Source: Chryseobacterium sp. CH25 (GTDB taxonomy: Bacteria > Bacteroidota > Bacteroidia > Flavobacteriales > Weeksellaceae). From it: 64,000 nt of DNA. This document shows positions 35,955 through 44,832 of the stretch, one piece after another (the first letter of the stretch is position 1; each line of letters begins with the position of its first letter). The position numbers and the translations under genes were made by a program. The notes beneath the pieces were generated by a model. The model saw only the letters and a list, made by a program, of their open reading frames with translations, had not been told where the DNA came from and ran no database searches. The stretch is taken from the NCBI RefSeq assembly GCF_004119455.1, contig NZ_NRQT01000001.1, positions 620,001 through 684,000 on the forward strand, given 5' to 3'.

Positions 35955-36698
35955 ATGACACGTTCAATCTTATTAACCACATGTATTATGGCCTCAGGAA
36001 TCCTTTTTGGCCAAAGCCTTAAAACGGTTTCTTATCAAGACGGTTCACAAAAGCTAAACGGATTAGTAACTTCCAATGCAGGAAAAAAACTTCCGGGAGT
36101 GCTCATTCTTCCTGCCTGGAAAGGCATTGATGAAGAAGCCAAAACAGCAGCTCTTGAACTCGAAAAGCAAGGCTATATTGCTTTCATTGCAGATATTTAC
36201 GGGGAAGGAAAAATTCCTGCTAACAATGAGGAAGCAGCGAAAAGCTCAGGATATTATAAAAAGAATTATTCGGAATATCAAAAAAGAATTTCCCTGGCAT
36301 TAGAGCAGTTGAAAAAAAACGGAGCAATTTCTGAAAAAACAGCTGTTATCGGATATTGTTTTGGTGGAACTGGCGCACTGGAATCTGCGAGAGGAAACTT
36401 AATCGTTGCAGGAGTTGTCTCCATTCATGGAAGTCTGGGAAGAGATCAAAGCAGAAAAAATGAAAAATTAAATGCTAAAATTCTGGTTGAAAACCCAGCG
36501 GACGATAAGAGTGTAACGCCTGAAGATTACAACAACCTCATCAAAGAGATGAATGATGGCAATGCAGACTGGCAGATTATTACTTATGCTCACTCCAAAC
36601 ATACTTTCACAGATCCTAAATCACCGGACTACAATGAAACTATGGCTAAAAGAGCCTGGAATCACACATTGATGTTTCTTAAGGAAGTCCTGAAATAA
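35955..36698 (+). CDS. Dienelactone hydrolase family protein
   Basis: 247 residues with a signal peptide (about 1-20). The alpha/beta-hydrolase core has strand LPGVLILPAWKGIDE, nucleophile elbow GYCFGGTGA with Cys as in dienelactone hydrolase, Asp in ENPADDKSVTPED and His in AHSKHTFTD, so the Cys-Asp-His triad is complete. The exported location is unlike classic cytoplasmic ClcD, and the substrate is unknown. It starts 13 bp after TSP3 paralog 3, perhaps in the same transcript. Confidence 0.9.
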   Translation: MTRSILLTTCIMASGILFGQSLKTVSYQDGSQKLNGLVTSNAGKKLPGVLILPAWKGIDEEAKTAALELEKQGYIAFIADIYGEGKIPANNEEAAKSSGYYKKNYSEYQKRISLALEQLKKNGAISEKTAVIGYCFGGTGALESARGNLIVAGVVSIHGSLGRDQSRKNEKLNAKILVENPADDKSVTPEDYNNLIKEMNDGNADWQIITYAHSKHTFTDPKSPDYNETMAKRAWNHTLMFLKEVLK

Positions 36699-36787
36699 AT
36701 TCAAAATAACAATATATTAACGTAACAGTGTATTTTATCAGGAAAGCGGTTTCAGCATCAATTCCTACTTATTGAAGTCTTAAAAAC

Positions 36788-36821
36788 AAAAAAGCTATCT
36801 CAGCATTGAGACAGCTTTTTT
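36788..36821. terminator. Bidirectional terminator between converging genes
   Basis: 15-nt arms with one mismatch (AAAAAAGCTATCTCA with TGAGACAGCTTTTTT) and a 4-nt loop. Confidence 0.85.
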
Positions 36822-36860
36822 ATTTCTGTAAAGTGTAAATATCAGTTTTTAATTAACTCC

Positions 36861-37220
36861 TTACTCTTCCCTGTTCACCAGTTCCATAGAAAATGCAGGC
36901 AGACAGATAGCAAGGTATTCACAAGGTTCTGAAAATGGATTACTGTAACGGATTCTTGCTCCTTTTTCAATAAGGATGCTGCTTCCTTTTTCTAACACTA
37001 CAATTTCTCCATCAATTTCAAACTGTTTCTTCCCTGAAATGATATAAGTAAATTCGTCAAATTCAGGAGTCTGGTGAGGTTCACTCCAATCTGGCGGAGC
37101 TACCATATGCGCTATAGAAACATTAGAATTTCCTGTAGAATTTCCCCAATGTTCTTCAATCAGTTTTCCATCTGTGGTTGGAACTACAAAAGGAGACTGC
37201 TGTATTTTATACTTTTTCAT
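36861..37220 (-). CDS. Cupin-domain protein
   Basis: 119 residues forming a single cupin barrel: motif 1 in PDWSEPHQTPEFDEFTYIISG (metal-ligand-like His and Glu) and motif 2 in SNPFSEPCEYLAIC, where the usual His is absent. It could be a small sugar or acid isomerase or a binding protein. It overlaps the GNAT gene by 4 bp and ends the unit ada - DUF2911 - GNAT - cupin. Confidence 0.85.
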   Translation of the reverse strand: MKKYKIQQSPFVVPTTDGKLIEEHWGNSTGNSNVSIAHMVAPPDWSEPHQTPEFDEFTYIISGKKQFEIDGEIVVLEKGSSILIEKGARIRYSNPFSEPCEYLAICLPAFSMELVNREE

Positions 37221-37744
37221 GCCCAGTCTTCTTTTTTGATTTCGTATACGAAGTTGGTTCTTGTAGGCTCTGCAAAATAGGCTACTTCTTCTTCCGCAAT
37301 TTTAATACCGCCAAGTTTTTCCAATGCTTTCTGTGAACGGAAATTCTCTTTTCCGATATGGAAATGAACTTTATCTACATGTTGGAAAATATAATCCAGC
37401 ATCAGTTTTTTTACCTTCGGATTAATTCCTTTTCCCCAGGACTTTGTTCCATAAAAAGTATAACCGATGAAAATATGGTTATCATCTTCATCAAAGTTAT
37501 AGTAACGGCTGCTTCCGAGGACATCTCCGGTTGCCTTTTCAACAATTTTAAAAGCCCCATTGCTTTCTATTGCTCCTCTAAAGAAATTTTCAAAAACTTC
37601 TCTTTGATAACGGTCTTTGTTAGGGTGTTGCTCCCATACTTTAGGATCAGACGCCACTTCGTATAAAGATTCAAAATCCCCTTGCTGTAAGGGGATTAAT
37701 TGAAATTCTTCACTCTCTAAAACAGGTTGAACAGAAAAATTCAT
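37217..37744 (-). CDS. GNAT family N-acetyltransferase
   Basis: 175 residues of the RimJ/RimL-like type. Hallmarks are GAFKIVEKATGDVLGSSRYY, the acetyl-CoA-binding turn YGTKSWGKGINPKVKKLML and the end of the fold ENFRSQKALEKLGGIK. The acceptor is unknown. It has a 4-bp overlap with the following cupin gene and a 2-bp gap from the preceding DUF2911 gene, so all are likely one operon. Confidence 0.9.
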   Translation of the reverse strand: MNFSVQPVLESEEFQLIPLQQGDFESLYEVASDPKVWEQHPNKDRYQREVFENFFRGAIESNGAFKIVEKATGDVLGSSRYYNFDEDDNHIFIGYTFYGTKSWGKGINPKVKKLMLDYIFQHVDKVHFHIGKENFRSQKALEKLGGIKIAEEEVAYFAEPTRTNFVYEIKKEDWA

Positions 37745-37746
37745 GC

Positions 37747-38349
37747 TTAGCCTTTTTTGTTAGAGTCTGATTCTATTCTCTGGATTTCTTTCAACTTGTC
37801 AGAAATCTTGATTACTGTATCTAATTTCGCTGGTTTCAATGGAATTTCAGCTTGATTCATATCCCATTTTATCACAAGGTTCCCTGAGTTTTCATCAGTT
37901 GGGTTCAGCGTAATTTCAAACCATTCCTGCTTATCTGCAAGTTTATTTACTGGTACAGTAACATCTACTACATCCTGTTTAGGATCGTAAGTGTAAGCAC
38001 CCCATTGTTGGAAGTCTTTGTTTAGGATTACTTTCCATTCTTTTTCAGTAGGAACAATAAATAATCCATAAGTTCCTGCCGGAACATTTTTCCCACCAAA
38101 ATTAACGGTTTGTCCAAATGTAATTTTCGTAGATGAGTTCGCTCCTGCCCTCCAAACCTGACCGTAAGGAACCAGTTCTCCAAAAATCTTACGTCCTTTT
38201 ACACCCGGTCTTCCGTAGTCGACAGAGATTTTAGACATAGAAAATTGCTGTTCAACTTTCTGGCGCGGACTTGCTGCCGGCACAGAATAATCCTGTGCAA
38301 AGGTGAACGCTGAAACTGAAATACAAACTGCTGCTAATAACTTTTTCAC
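37747..38349 (-). CDS. DUF2911 protein, exported
   Basis: About 200 residues if started at the GTG at 38349, which gives a clean signal peptide (VKKLLAAVCISVSAFTFAQ). A TTG at 38382 would place 11 odd residues before it. The DUF2911 core is clear (SVDYGRPGVKGRKIFG, PYGQVWRAGANSSTKI, PAGTYGLFIVPTEKEW). The family is periplasmic in Bacteroidota and has no known role. It starts about 30 bp after ada. Confidence 0.88.
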   Translation of the reverse strand: MKKLLAAVCISVSAFTFAQDYSVPAASPRQKVEQQFSMSKISVDYGRPGVKGRKIFGELVPYGQVWRAGANSSTKITFGQTVNFGGKNVPAGTYGLFIVPTEKEWKVILNKDFQQWGAYTYDPKQDVVDVTVPVNKLADKQEWFEITLNPTDENSGNLVIKWDMNQAEIPLKPAKLDTVIKISDKLKEIQRIESDSNKKG

Positions 38350-38378
38350 GTGTAAATTTTTGTTTAAATTTACGAAAA

Positions 38379-39422
38379 TCAAAATAAAATAGCTTTCTCC
38401 AGCTCCAATAATTTTTGTTTTCTCCAGATCCCGCCACCATAACCTGTTAACTGCCCATTACTTCCGATAACTCTATGACAGGGAATCAAAATGGATATTT
38501 TATTCAGACCGTTTGCATTGGCTACAGCCCGAACAGATTTAGGATTTCCCAGAATATCTGCCTGCTCCTGATAACTTCTGGTTCCTCCATAAGGGATTTG
38601 TTGCAAAATCTCCCAAACTTCTTTCTGAAAGGTAGTTCCTACCGGAGACAAGGGAACCGTAAACTCAGTTCTTTTCCCTTCAAAATATTCTGAAAGCTGT
38701 TTTTCCAATGTTATAAAATGAGGATTTTCTCCCTGTACAATATTAGCATTAAAGGATTTTGAAATATGCTTCAACTCTGTAGGAAGGGCTTTTCTGTCAG
38801 AAAATTCCAGAAGACAGATTCCATGTTCATCAGCACAGGCAACCATAGTTCCCAGCATCGTTTCAATTCTTTTAAGATCAATAATCTTCTCTGTCTTATT
38901 TTTGCCTGGTGATACTCCGAAAATATTTTTAAAGCTTTCATTAAAGCCGCTCAAACTTTCATATCCTGAATCAAAGGCAACTTCTGTAACGGATTCTCCC
39001 ATTTGAAGCTTTTTAAATGCTGTATTCAGTTTAGACATTCTCTGAAAAGCGTGGAATGTAACTCCATGATGTTTCAGAAACCATCTTCTTACTGTTGCCG
39101 GTTCCAGCCCTCTTTTTACCAGATCATAATCTTTAAGTTTTAAAGTGGGATCATCTGAAATTTCCTGCAGTAATTCTTTAATAAACAAAGGGGTTACATT
39201 CTGTGTTTCCAGAGGTTTACAGACTTTGCAGGGACGGTAGCCTTTCAACATAGCATCTTTTGTATTGGAAAAAAATTCTACGTTTTCAAATTTGGGTTTA
39301 CGGGCTGTACAGGTTGGCCGGCAGAAGATTCCGGTTGTTTGAACTCCCATCCAGAAGATTCCTTCAAATGAAGAGTCTTTGCGGAAGGAAGCATCATACA
39401 TAATTTTTTCCGTGAGTTCCAT
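38379..39422 (-). CDS. ada: Ada: bifunctional DNA methylation-damage sensor and O6-methylguanine methyltransferase
   Basis: 347 residues with all three Ada parts. Zinc/phosphotriester domain with four Cys (GIFCRPTCTARKPKF, YRPCKVCKP, about 33-74). AraC-type HTH (about 90-185, VTEVAFDSGYESLSGFNESF). C-terminal methyltransferase with IPCHRVIGSNGQLTGYGGG. It takes methyl groups from phosphotriesters and O6-methylguanine and, once methylated, activates its own repair genes. It overlaps its downstream neighbours closely, suggesting an adaptive-response operon, and its methyltransferase domain is duplicated at 40299. Confidence 0.95.
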   Translation of the reverse strand: MELTEKIMYDASFRKDSSFEGIFWMGVQTTGIFCRPTCTARKPKFENVEFFSNTKDAMLKGYRPCKVCKPLETQNVTPLFIKELLQEISDDPTLKLKDYDLVKRGLEPATVRRWFLKHHGVTFHAFQRMSKLNTAFKKLQMGESVTEVAFDSGYESLSGFNESFKNIFGVSPGKNKTEKIIDLKRIETMLGTMVACADEHGICLLEFSDRKALPTELKHISKSFNANIVQGENPHFITLEKQLSEYFEGKRTEFTVPLSPVGTTFQKEVWEILQQIPYGGTRSYQEQADILGNPKSVRAVANANGLNKISILIPCHRVIGSNGQLTGYGGGIWRKQKLLELEKAILF

Positions 39423-39424
39423 AA

Positions 39425-40189
39425 TCAGATGAAAAGTGCTGTAAAGCTTTTGTTATTGGTAATCGTATCGCTTATTCTTTCGAGTTCGCTGTAAATATGC
39501 CTGTTTAAAAAGGCTCCTGAAGTAATTCTTTTTACTCCTGATGACTGTAAAGTTTCAAAATCCGGAAGATCCGGCAAACACATCACATTAACAGGAAGAG
39601 ATGTTGCCTTTACCACTGTTTTAATATCTTCAACATCAATCATTCCGGGAACGAATATTCCATCAACGTCCAGCTTTTCAAACAGCTTTATTCTTTCTAG
39701 TGTTTCTTCCAGTGCATTTTCCATTCCTAATAAAAAAGGATCCGTTCTTATATTGATAAAGATCTCACTTCTTTTTTCTTTCAGCATCGTCAGAATATCA
39801 CTTAATTTTTCAAAAAAAAACTCTCTGTCTAGCAGTTGTCTTTCTCCCTCAATAACATAGGTATCTTCTATATTTATTCCTGCAACACCTATCTCCAACA
39901 GTTTTATAATATTGGAAACAACTATTTCAGGAGTATTGCCATATCCGCCTTCCAAATCTACTGATAAAGGGATTGAAACGGATGCCTTTATTCTTTTGAT
40001 GATGTAAAAATACTCTTCAAAGCTCATCTGCTCTCCATCTTCATATCCTAAGCTCATTGCTATTGCTGAACTTGAAGTAGCCAGGGCTTTATATCCTAAT
40101 TTTTCATATACTTTTGCACTCTGTACATTCCATACATTTCCTAATAACAAAGGTTCTTCTTCCTGATGTAATTTTTTGAAACTGATCAT
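39425..40189 (-). CDS. Isocitrate lyase/PEP mutase family protein
   Basis: 254 residues of the PEP mutase/ICL superfamily: NVWNVQSAKVYEKLGYKALAT, SVDLEGGYGNTPEIV and GINIEDTYVIEGERQ (metal-binding Asp and Glu residues). The catalytic Cys motif of true isocitrate lyase (KKCGH) is absent, so it is more like a carboxyvinyl-phosphonate or oxaloacetate-type member. The substrate is open. It ends 2 bp before ada starts, so it may be co-transcribed with it. Confidence 0.87.
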   Translation of the reverse strand: MISFKKLHQEEEPLLLGNVWNVQSAKVYEKLGYKALATSSSAIAMSLGYEDGEQMSFEEYFYIIKRIKASVSIPLSVDLEGGYGNTPEIVVSNIIKLLEIGVAGINIEDTYVIEGERQLLDREFFFEKLSDILTMLKEKRSEIFINIRTDPFLLGMENALEETLERIKLFEKLDVDGIFVPGMIDVEDIKTVVKATSLPVNVMCLPDLPDFETLQSSGVKRITSGAFLNRHIYSELERISDTITNNKSFTALFI

Positions 40190-40298
40190 TACTTTTTTTA
40201 TTCAAAAGTAGGAATATTGACCAGGTAGCTGCAACCGAAAAATGAACAAGCATTTTTTATGAATGATAATTAATAAATGATGACTGATAATAGAAATT

Positions 40299-40790
40299 TT
40301 AAAATAAGATCGCTTTTTCCAGCTCCAACAGTTTTTGTTTTCTCCAGATTCCACCTGCATAGCCTACCAGCTCCCCGTTGGAACCAATCACGCGATGACA
40401 GGGAATCAAAATTGCAATCTTATTAATTCCATTGGCCGTTCCTACGGCACGAATAGCCTTTGGATTTCCCAAAAGCTCTGACTGCTGTTTATAGGTCCTG
40501 ATTTCTCCCATTGGAATTTCACGAAGCAACTGCCAAACTTTTTCCTGAAACTCTGTACCGGTAGTGAATAAAGGGACATCAAACTTAGATCTGTTGCCCT
40601 CGAAATACTCTGTCAACTCTTTTTCCAATTGCTGAAAATGGGTGTGTTCTTTCTCTGCAATTTCAGCTTTCAGTTGTTTTGATAAAGCTTTGAGCTGTTT
40701 CTCAATATTCTTTCGATCTGTAAATTCCAGCAGACAGATGCCTTGGTCTGTTGCACAGGCTATCATTTCTCCCAGTGGAGTCTGTATCAT
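40299..40790 (-). CDS. ogt: Methylated-DNA-[protein]-cysteine S-methyltransferase
   Basis: 163 residues, single domain. The active-site motif IPCHRVIGSNGELVGYAGG and the preceding IRTYKQQSELLGNPKAIRAV are those of Ogt. It is very close to the C-terminal domain of the Ada protein next door, including the shared ending GIWRKQKLLELEKAILF, so the two arose by recent duplication. It repairs O6-methylguanine by suicidal methyl transfer. Confidence 0.93.
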   Translation of the reverse strand: MIQTPLGEMIACATDQGICLLEFTDRKNIEKQLKALSKQLKAEIAEKEHTHFQQLEKELTEYFEGNRSKFDVPLFTTGTEFQEKVWQLLREIPMGEIRTYKQQSELLGNPKAIRAVGTANGINKIAILIPCHRVIGSNGELVGYAGGIWRKQKLLELEKAILF

Positions 40791-40852
40791 TTTTGGTGTA
40801 TGATTTCCATTAGTTTAAAATTACTACTTTTCCGGAATTCATGCACTCACTT

Positions 40853-41401
40853 TTATACATTCTTTAAAACGCGTTCCATCTGGGCTATATGTCTTGCATT
40901 ATGGTAGATGACAAAACGGAAGGTATCTCCCAATTTCAGGGTTATTAATTTTGAAAGACTGATAGCGGTTTTTGTTTTTTCCAGATTAATATGCTTTGCT
41001 TTTTCCAATAAATCCAGTAATTGACGCTGCTGTTTTATAAATTCAGTCACAACTTCTTTATTCAACTGACTATGAATTGGGTTCATAGCTTTCAGGGTTT
41101 TCATCTTATTCAGTTTTTCTTTGGGAAGCATGCTTTTAGCAAAATAGTTCCCTAGAAGTCCGGGTTTAAAATGAGATGCTGGAATTGTTGTAGAGGAAGA
41201 AATCCTGCGTGAGATTTCAGGGATATAAAAATCTCCATAACGGTTAAGATGCTCAAGGCATTCCAGTGCACTCCAGCTATCAGTAGACATTCTGAAATTC
41301 AGTTCTTCTTCCGTCTTTAATAAAAGATTTTCAGCATATTGAAGATGTTGCCCGGTTCTGCTTTTTAATTCGTCTAATAATGCTATGGTTGAAATTTTCA
41401 T
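40853..41401 (-). CDS. DinB family protein
   Basis: 182 residues of the DinB/YfiT four-helix metalloenzyme fold. Metal-ligand His residues are seen in WSALECLEHLNRYGD and in FRFVIYHNARHIAQMERV. Such proteins can be thiol-dependent S-transferases, and many have unknown substrates. It is grouped with ogt and a Crp regulator on the same strand. Confidence 0.87.
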   Translation of the reverse strand: MKISTIALLDELKSRTGQHLQYAENLLLKTEEELNFRMSTDSWSALECLEHLNRYGDFYIPEISRRISSSTTIPASHFKPGLLGNYFAKSMLPKEKLNKMKTLKAMNPIHSQLNKEVVTEFIKQQRQLLDLLEKAKHINLEKTKTAISLSKLITLKLGDTFRFVIYHNARHIAQMERVLKNV

Positions 41402-41454
41402 TATTGTTTTTTTACAAATTTCCGGATTGATTTGTTCTTAAATATTGATTGAAC

Positions 41455-41972
41455 TCAAGATTTTTTAAGCCTTGACAAGGTTTCCGGAGACATTCTGAGA
41501 TAATTGGCAATATATTTATTGGGAACTTCCTGAAATAATTTCGGACTTCGCTTTAACACTCTTTCAAAACGCTCACCCGGAGCATTAATCAGCAAATCTT
41601 TTTCTCTTTCCAGCTGCTGCAGTACAAGATCTTCTAAAATATTCATCCAAAATTTCATGTGCTCTTCACTGGACTGAATAAACTCATAGAAATCCTTTTT
41701 TGATGCTACTTTTACTATTGTTTTTTGATAGCCTGAATATAAAGTTCCGAAGGGTTCCCGGAAAGAAAAGAGTCCAGAGAAACAATAATATTTCCGGTAT
41801 ATCCGAAGCGGATAATTCTTTCTTCATTTTCGTCCATCATAAAGATCCGGACACTTCCCTTTTCGATAAAATAAATCTGAGTATCTGTACTTCCTGAGGT
41901 TTTCAGAAATTCATTCCTTTTAAATTCCTGCTGTTCCCAATGAATTCCGCTTTGAAGTAATTTTTCAACCAT
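41455..41972 (-). CDS. Crp/Fnr family regulator (frameshifted as sequenced)
   Basis: The cyclic-nucleotide-binding part (IYFIEKGSVRIFMMDENEE) runs to a stop in the T6 run at 41721-41726 (plus strand). One extra base continues it through KKTIVKVASKKDFYEFI into the HTH part (NKYIANYLRMSPETLSRL), giving 172 residues. This short type, often called a Crp/Fnr family cyclic nucleotide-binding protein, is common in Bacteroidota, and many members control a neighbouring gene. The partner here may be the DinB gene. Confidence 0.83.
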
Positions 41973-42106
41973 TCCACTTTATTATTTGGTGTTCCAAAGA
42001 TAATGGGTAATTTTAAAGGTTTAAACACCATTCATGAATAATACTCAAAAAATGCACAAATATTGCTTTGAGCATTATGATCAATTAAATTCAAATATTC
42101 TTAATA

Positions 42107-43111
42107 ATGAAGATTAATACAGCCTTAGTGCTTTTATGTTCACAACTGATGATTGTCAGTTGTAAAAAAGACGACAAAAAACCTGTTCAGGATCAAACAG
42201 CTATTGTAAAAGATTCTGTAAAGACGGCTACAAAGGAAGAGGAAATAGATTTTAAGAATTTTAATATTTTCAATGTTTCCACCATGCAGCGAAAAGATCT
42301 TATGGATACTTTTATTTCTGTATCTGACATTTACAATGATAAAAATGCTATTCCAGCAGATTTTCTAAAAAAACAGAAGGAAGTTTCTTTTGAAAAGATG
42401 ACTTATGTTGAGCTGGATGCTCCTTACAGAAAGAAAATGCTGGATGGGATTCACATTACTGAAAATGACTCATTATACCTCTATAATTATGAAACTAATA
42501 AACTGCAAAAAATACCTGTCAGTAAATTAAAAGCAGTAGCTTATCTATCTCCTTATATCGTTGAAGGTGATGACGTGGATCCGGAATCCTATATGGTGGG
42601 ATTCCAGATTGATACTCAAAAAGGAAACGATATTTTTGATAAATATATGAATGTGATTGCCTATTTCGGAAGCAAAAATCCGTTTGTAGAAAATCAGATG
42701 AAGATGATTAAATGGGAAAAAGCAGGTCCTGATATTCAGAAAAAATATTTTCCGGGTTCAACCCTTAAATATGGTGGTACTTATCAATACAAATATGAAA
42801 ACCTGACCTATTATATACAGGATCTCCTTGAAGAGTATGGACCTCAGGAACGTAAAATGGTTGTTATTGATGACCACAATGAAAAAGTATTTGAGAAAAC
42901 ATTTACTATTGAAGATGGTGCAGAATTTAATCCGCTTGAAAAAATGCCTAATGAAGAAACTAATTATTATGCTCAGTGGACAGGAAGACTTTTCAAAGGA
43001 AAAGCGCCGGTGGTTTTTAATTTCATCACTCCTTCTTTCGGGTGTAGGTCTATTACATTTTTAGATAAAGAAAAAACTGAACTCAGTATTAATTGTGATA
43101 ACAGACATTAG
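42107..43111 (+). CDS. Lipoprotein of unknown function
   Basis: 334 residues. A lipoprotein signal (MIVSCKKDDKKP, Cys at about 20) targets it to the envelope. The remainder is soluble with many aromatic and charged residues and shows no domain I recognise; FNVSTMQRKDLMDTFI and YYAQWTGRLFKGKAPVVFNF are distinctive. It is monocistronic with a terminator. Confidence 0.78.
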   Translation: MKINTALVLLCSQLMIVSCKKDDKKPVQDQTAIVKDSVKTATKEEEIDFKNFNIFNVSTMQRKDLMDTFISVSDIYNDKNAIPADFLKKQKEVSFEKMTYVELDAPYRKKMLDGIHITENDSLYLYNYETNKLQKIPVSKLKAVAYLSPYIVEGDDVDPESYMVGFQIDTQKGNDIFDKYMNVIAYFGSKNPFVENQMKMIKWEKAGPDIQKKYFPGSTLKYGGTYQYKYENLTYYIQDLLEEYGPQERKMVVIDDHNEKVFEKTFTIEDGAEFNPLEKMPNEETNYYAQWTGRLFKGKAPVVFNFITPSFGCRSITFLDKEKTELSINCDNRH

Positions 43112-43190
43112 ATTCCTGAACTGAAAATCCCTCTGTAGAAACTGCAAAATCAGCATCACCTTCAAAAGATTTTTCAAGCAAATAAACTCA

Positions 43191-43227
43191 AAAGCAAATC
43201 TGTGAATATACAGGTTTGCTTTTTTTG
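43191..43227 (+). terminator. Terminator after the lipoprotein gene
   Basis: Hairpin AAAGCAAATCTGT with ACAGGTTTGCTTT (one bulge), followed by a T run. Confidence 0.8.
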
Positions 43228-43258
43228 TACAGACCGTTTTCAAAATCAAAAAATAGTG

Positions 43259-43266
43259 TAATTTTG
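43259..43266 (+). promoter_or_regulatory. Putative -7 box for the membrane protein gene
   Basis: TAATTTTG, 20 bp before the ATG at 43286. Confidence 0.55.
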
Positions 43267-43285
43267 ACATAAATAAAACACAATT

Positions 43286-43696
43286 ATGAAACAAAATATA
43301 CTGCTGTTTACGCTCTGCGTTTTCATCAACTTACTGATTGGAAATATTGTACTGATTATTATATTTCCCAATTTACCTTTCCTCTATAATGTCCTTATTT
43401 CCTTGTTTGTATTTATTATTTATGGAATGGTATTTTATAAACTGAACCTGGCCCCTAAGCAATATGATCAATGGAAACTGACTGGCATTTCAGCAGGATT
43501 AAGCCTCTCCTCTTTACTAATTGCTTGTATTTTCACTTCAATAGGTAACCGTTTACCAACTGATACCATAATAACTGCCGGATTAAAAGGAGTGATTCCT
43601 ATGTTTATTTTTGCAACTGTTCTCACCTCTCCTTTCTGGGTTTCTTTAGCATTTTTTAATTTCGTCTGCCTTTATTTTATGAAGTCCGAAAGTTAG
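43286..43696 (+). CDS. Small integral membrane protein, unknown
   Basis: 136 residues with four predicted membrane helices (about 5-27, 31-50, 63-83, 100-130) and very short loops. I recognise no family. It has its own promoter box and ends at a bidirectional terminator. Confidence 0.75.
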   Translation: MKQNILLFTLCVFINLLIGNIVLIIIFPNLPFLYNVLISLFVFIIYGMVFYKLNLAPKQYDQWKLTGISAGLSLSSLLIACIFTSIGNRLPTDTIITAGLKGVIPMFIFATVLTSPFWVSLAFFNFVCLYFMKSES

Positions 43697-43706
43697 TTTC
43701 ATACAT

Positions 43707-43747
43707 TAAAAAAACGGGGCAGACTGAATCAGTATCAATCTACCCCG
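43707..43747. terminator. Bidirectional terminator between converging genes
   Basis: CGGGGCAGA and TCTACCCCG arms (one mismatch), inner inverted GATTGATACTGATTC-like loop, with A run on the left side serving the minus strand. Confidence 0.75.
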
Positions 43748-43776
43748 AATTACATCCTATTTATAGCCTATTTCAA

Positions 43777-44832
43777 TTATTTAACCTTAGGATAAAGTTT
43801 GTTTTTCATGTTCATAAAATACGTTTCAGATTCTTTGAAGTCATTGCTTTTCATAAATTTAAGAACTACATTGAGATAAGATTCTGAAGGAATAAATTCT
43901 GCCCCCATCTTAGTGGAGAACTTTTTATATTCTGTTTCCAGTAAACCAGGATTTTTAGCTAGCTGTTTAATATCTGTTCTGAAACCTTTGAATATGAATT
44001 TCAGCGCTTCATAATTTCCGGGATAAGAAACTGTTCCATGGGTTTCACCTGGAAAAAAGGTATGTTTATAATTCAAAGATCCATTTTTCTCTACAATTCC
44101 TTTAAACTTTTCAATAGCCTGTGTCATATCTGAATTCCAGTTTTTCTGCTGTTCTTCATTATCTGCTTGGGAAACATATAAAGATTTACCAACGGGGAAC
44201 TTTTTGTTCTTTTCCAAATAGGTTTGTACCCTTGAAATAGTTACCTCATTATCCCACCATAAACTTGGATCATTAGCGACATAAGCATTGAAATACTCAG
44301 GATGAGTAAGCAAAACATTGATGGCAAATAAACCTCCGAATGAATGCCCTACCAAAACGGAATATTCCTGTGTTCTGTAAGTTTTGCTGATGAATGGTTT
44401 CAGTTCTTCCTGCATAAATTTCACAAAATTTTCGCTTCCGCCACTGTCAGCAAAAAGAGTTACAGCAGGATTTACTGGGCTTTTCTTTTGGGATTTTGTT
44501 GGGGTAAGATCTCTTGTACGTTCTGTATTTTTAATCCCAACCACAATACATTCCGGAATATCAGCATAGGGAGTTCTGGCAATAAAATCCGTTAACCCTG
44601 TATAATATTCAAAGTTGATTTCGCCATCTAAAAGATAAATAACCGGATATTTTGCCGGATTGATGCCTGTATCGTTATACGTTTTAGGCAGATGAACCCA
44701 GATTTCTCTGTTTTCATTTAAAACCTTTGAGAATACAGTCTGCTTCTCTCCTATGGTAATTTTCTCCTGGCCTTTCCCAAATGTAAAAAATGAAAATACA
44801 AATAGGGATACAATTTTAAACCAATTGTTCAT
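43777..44832 (-). CDS. Alpha/beta-hydrolase esterase, siderophore-esterase-like
   Basis: 351 residues with a signal peptide (about 1-20). The esterase D/Fes-like core has VIYLLDGEINFEYYTG, nucleophile elbow VGHSFGGLFAINVL and ANDPSLWWDN, a hallmark of the Fes/IroE/Besa group; His is in FPGETHGTVSYP. It overlaps the PepSY gene by 17 bp and stands downstream of a siderophore-type TonB receptor, so periplasmic hydrolysis of a ferric tri-ester siderophore is a fair inference. General carboxylesterase activity remains possible. Confidence 0.85.
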   Translation of the reverse strand: MNNWFKIVSLFVFSFFTFGKGQEKITIGEKQTVFSKVLNENREIWVHLPKTYNDTGINPAKYPVIYLLDGEINFEYYTGLTDFIARTPYADIPECIVVGIKNTERTRDLTPTKSQKKSPVNPAVTLFADSGGSENFVKFMQEELKPFISKTYRTQEYSVLVGHSFGGLFAINVLLTHPEYFNAYVANDPSLWWDNEVTISRVQTYLEKNKKFPVGKSLYVSQADNEEQQKNWNSDMTQAIEKFKGIVEKNGSLNYKHTFFPGETHGTVSYPGNYEALKFIFKGFRTDIKQLAKNPGLLETEYKKFSTKMGAEFIPSESYLNVVLKFMKSNDFKESETYFMNMKNKLYPKVK

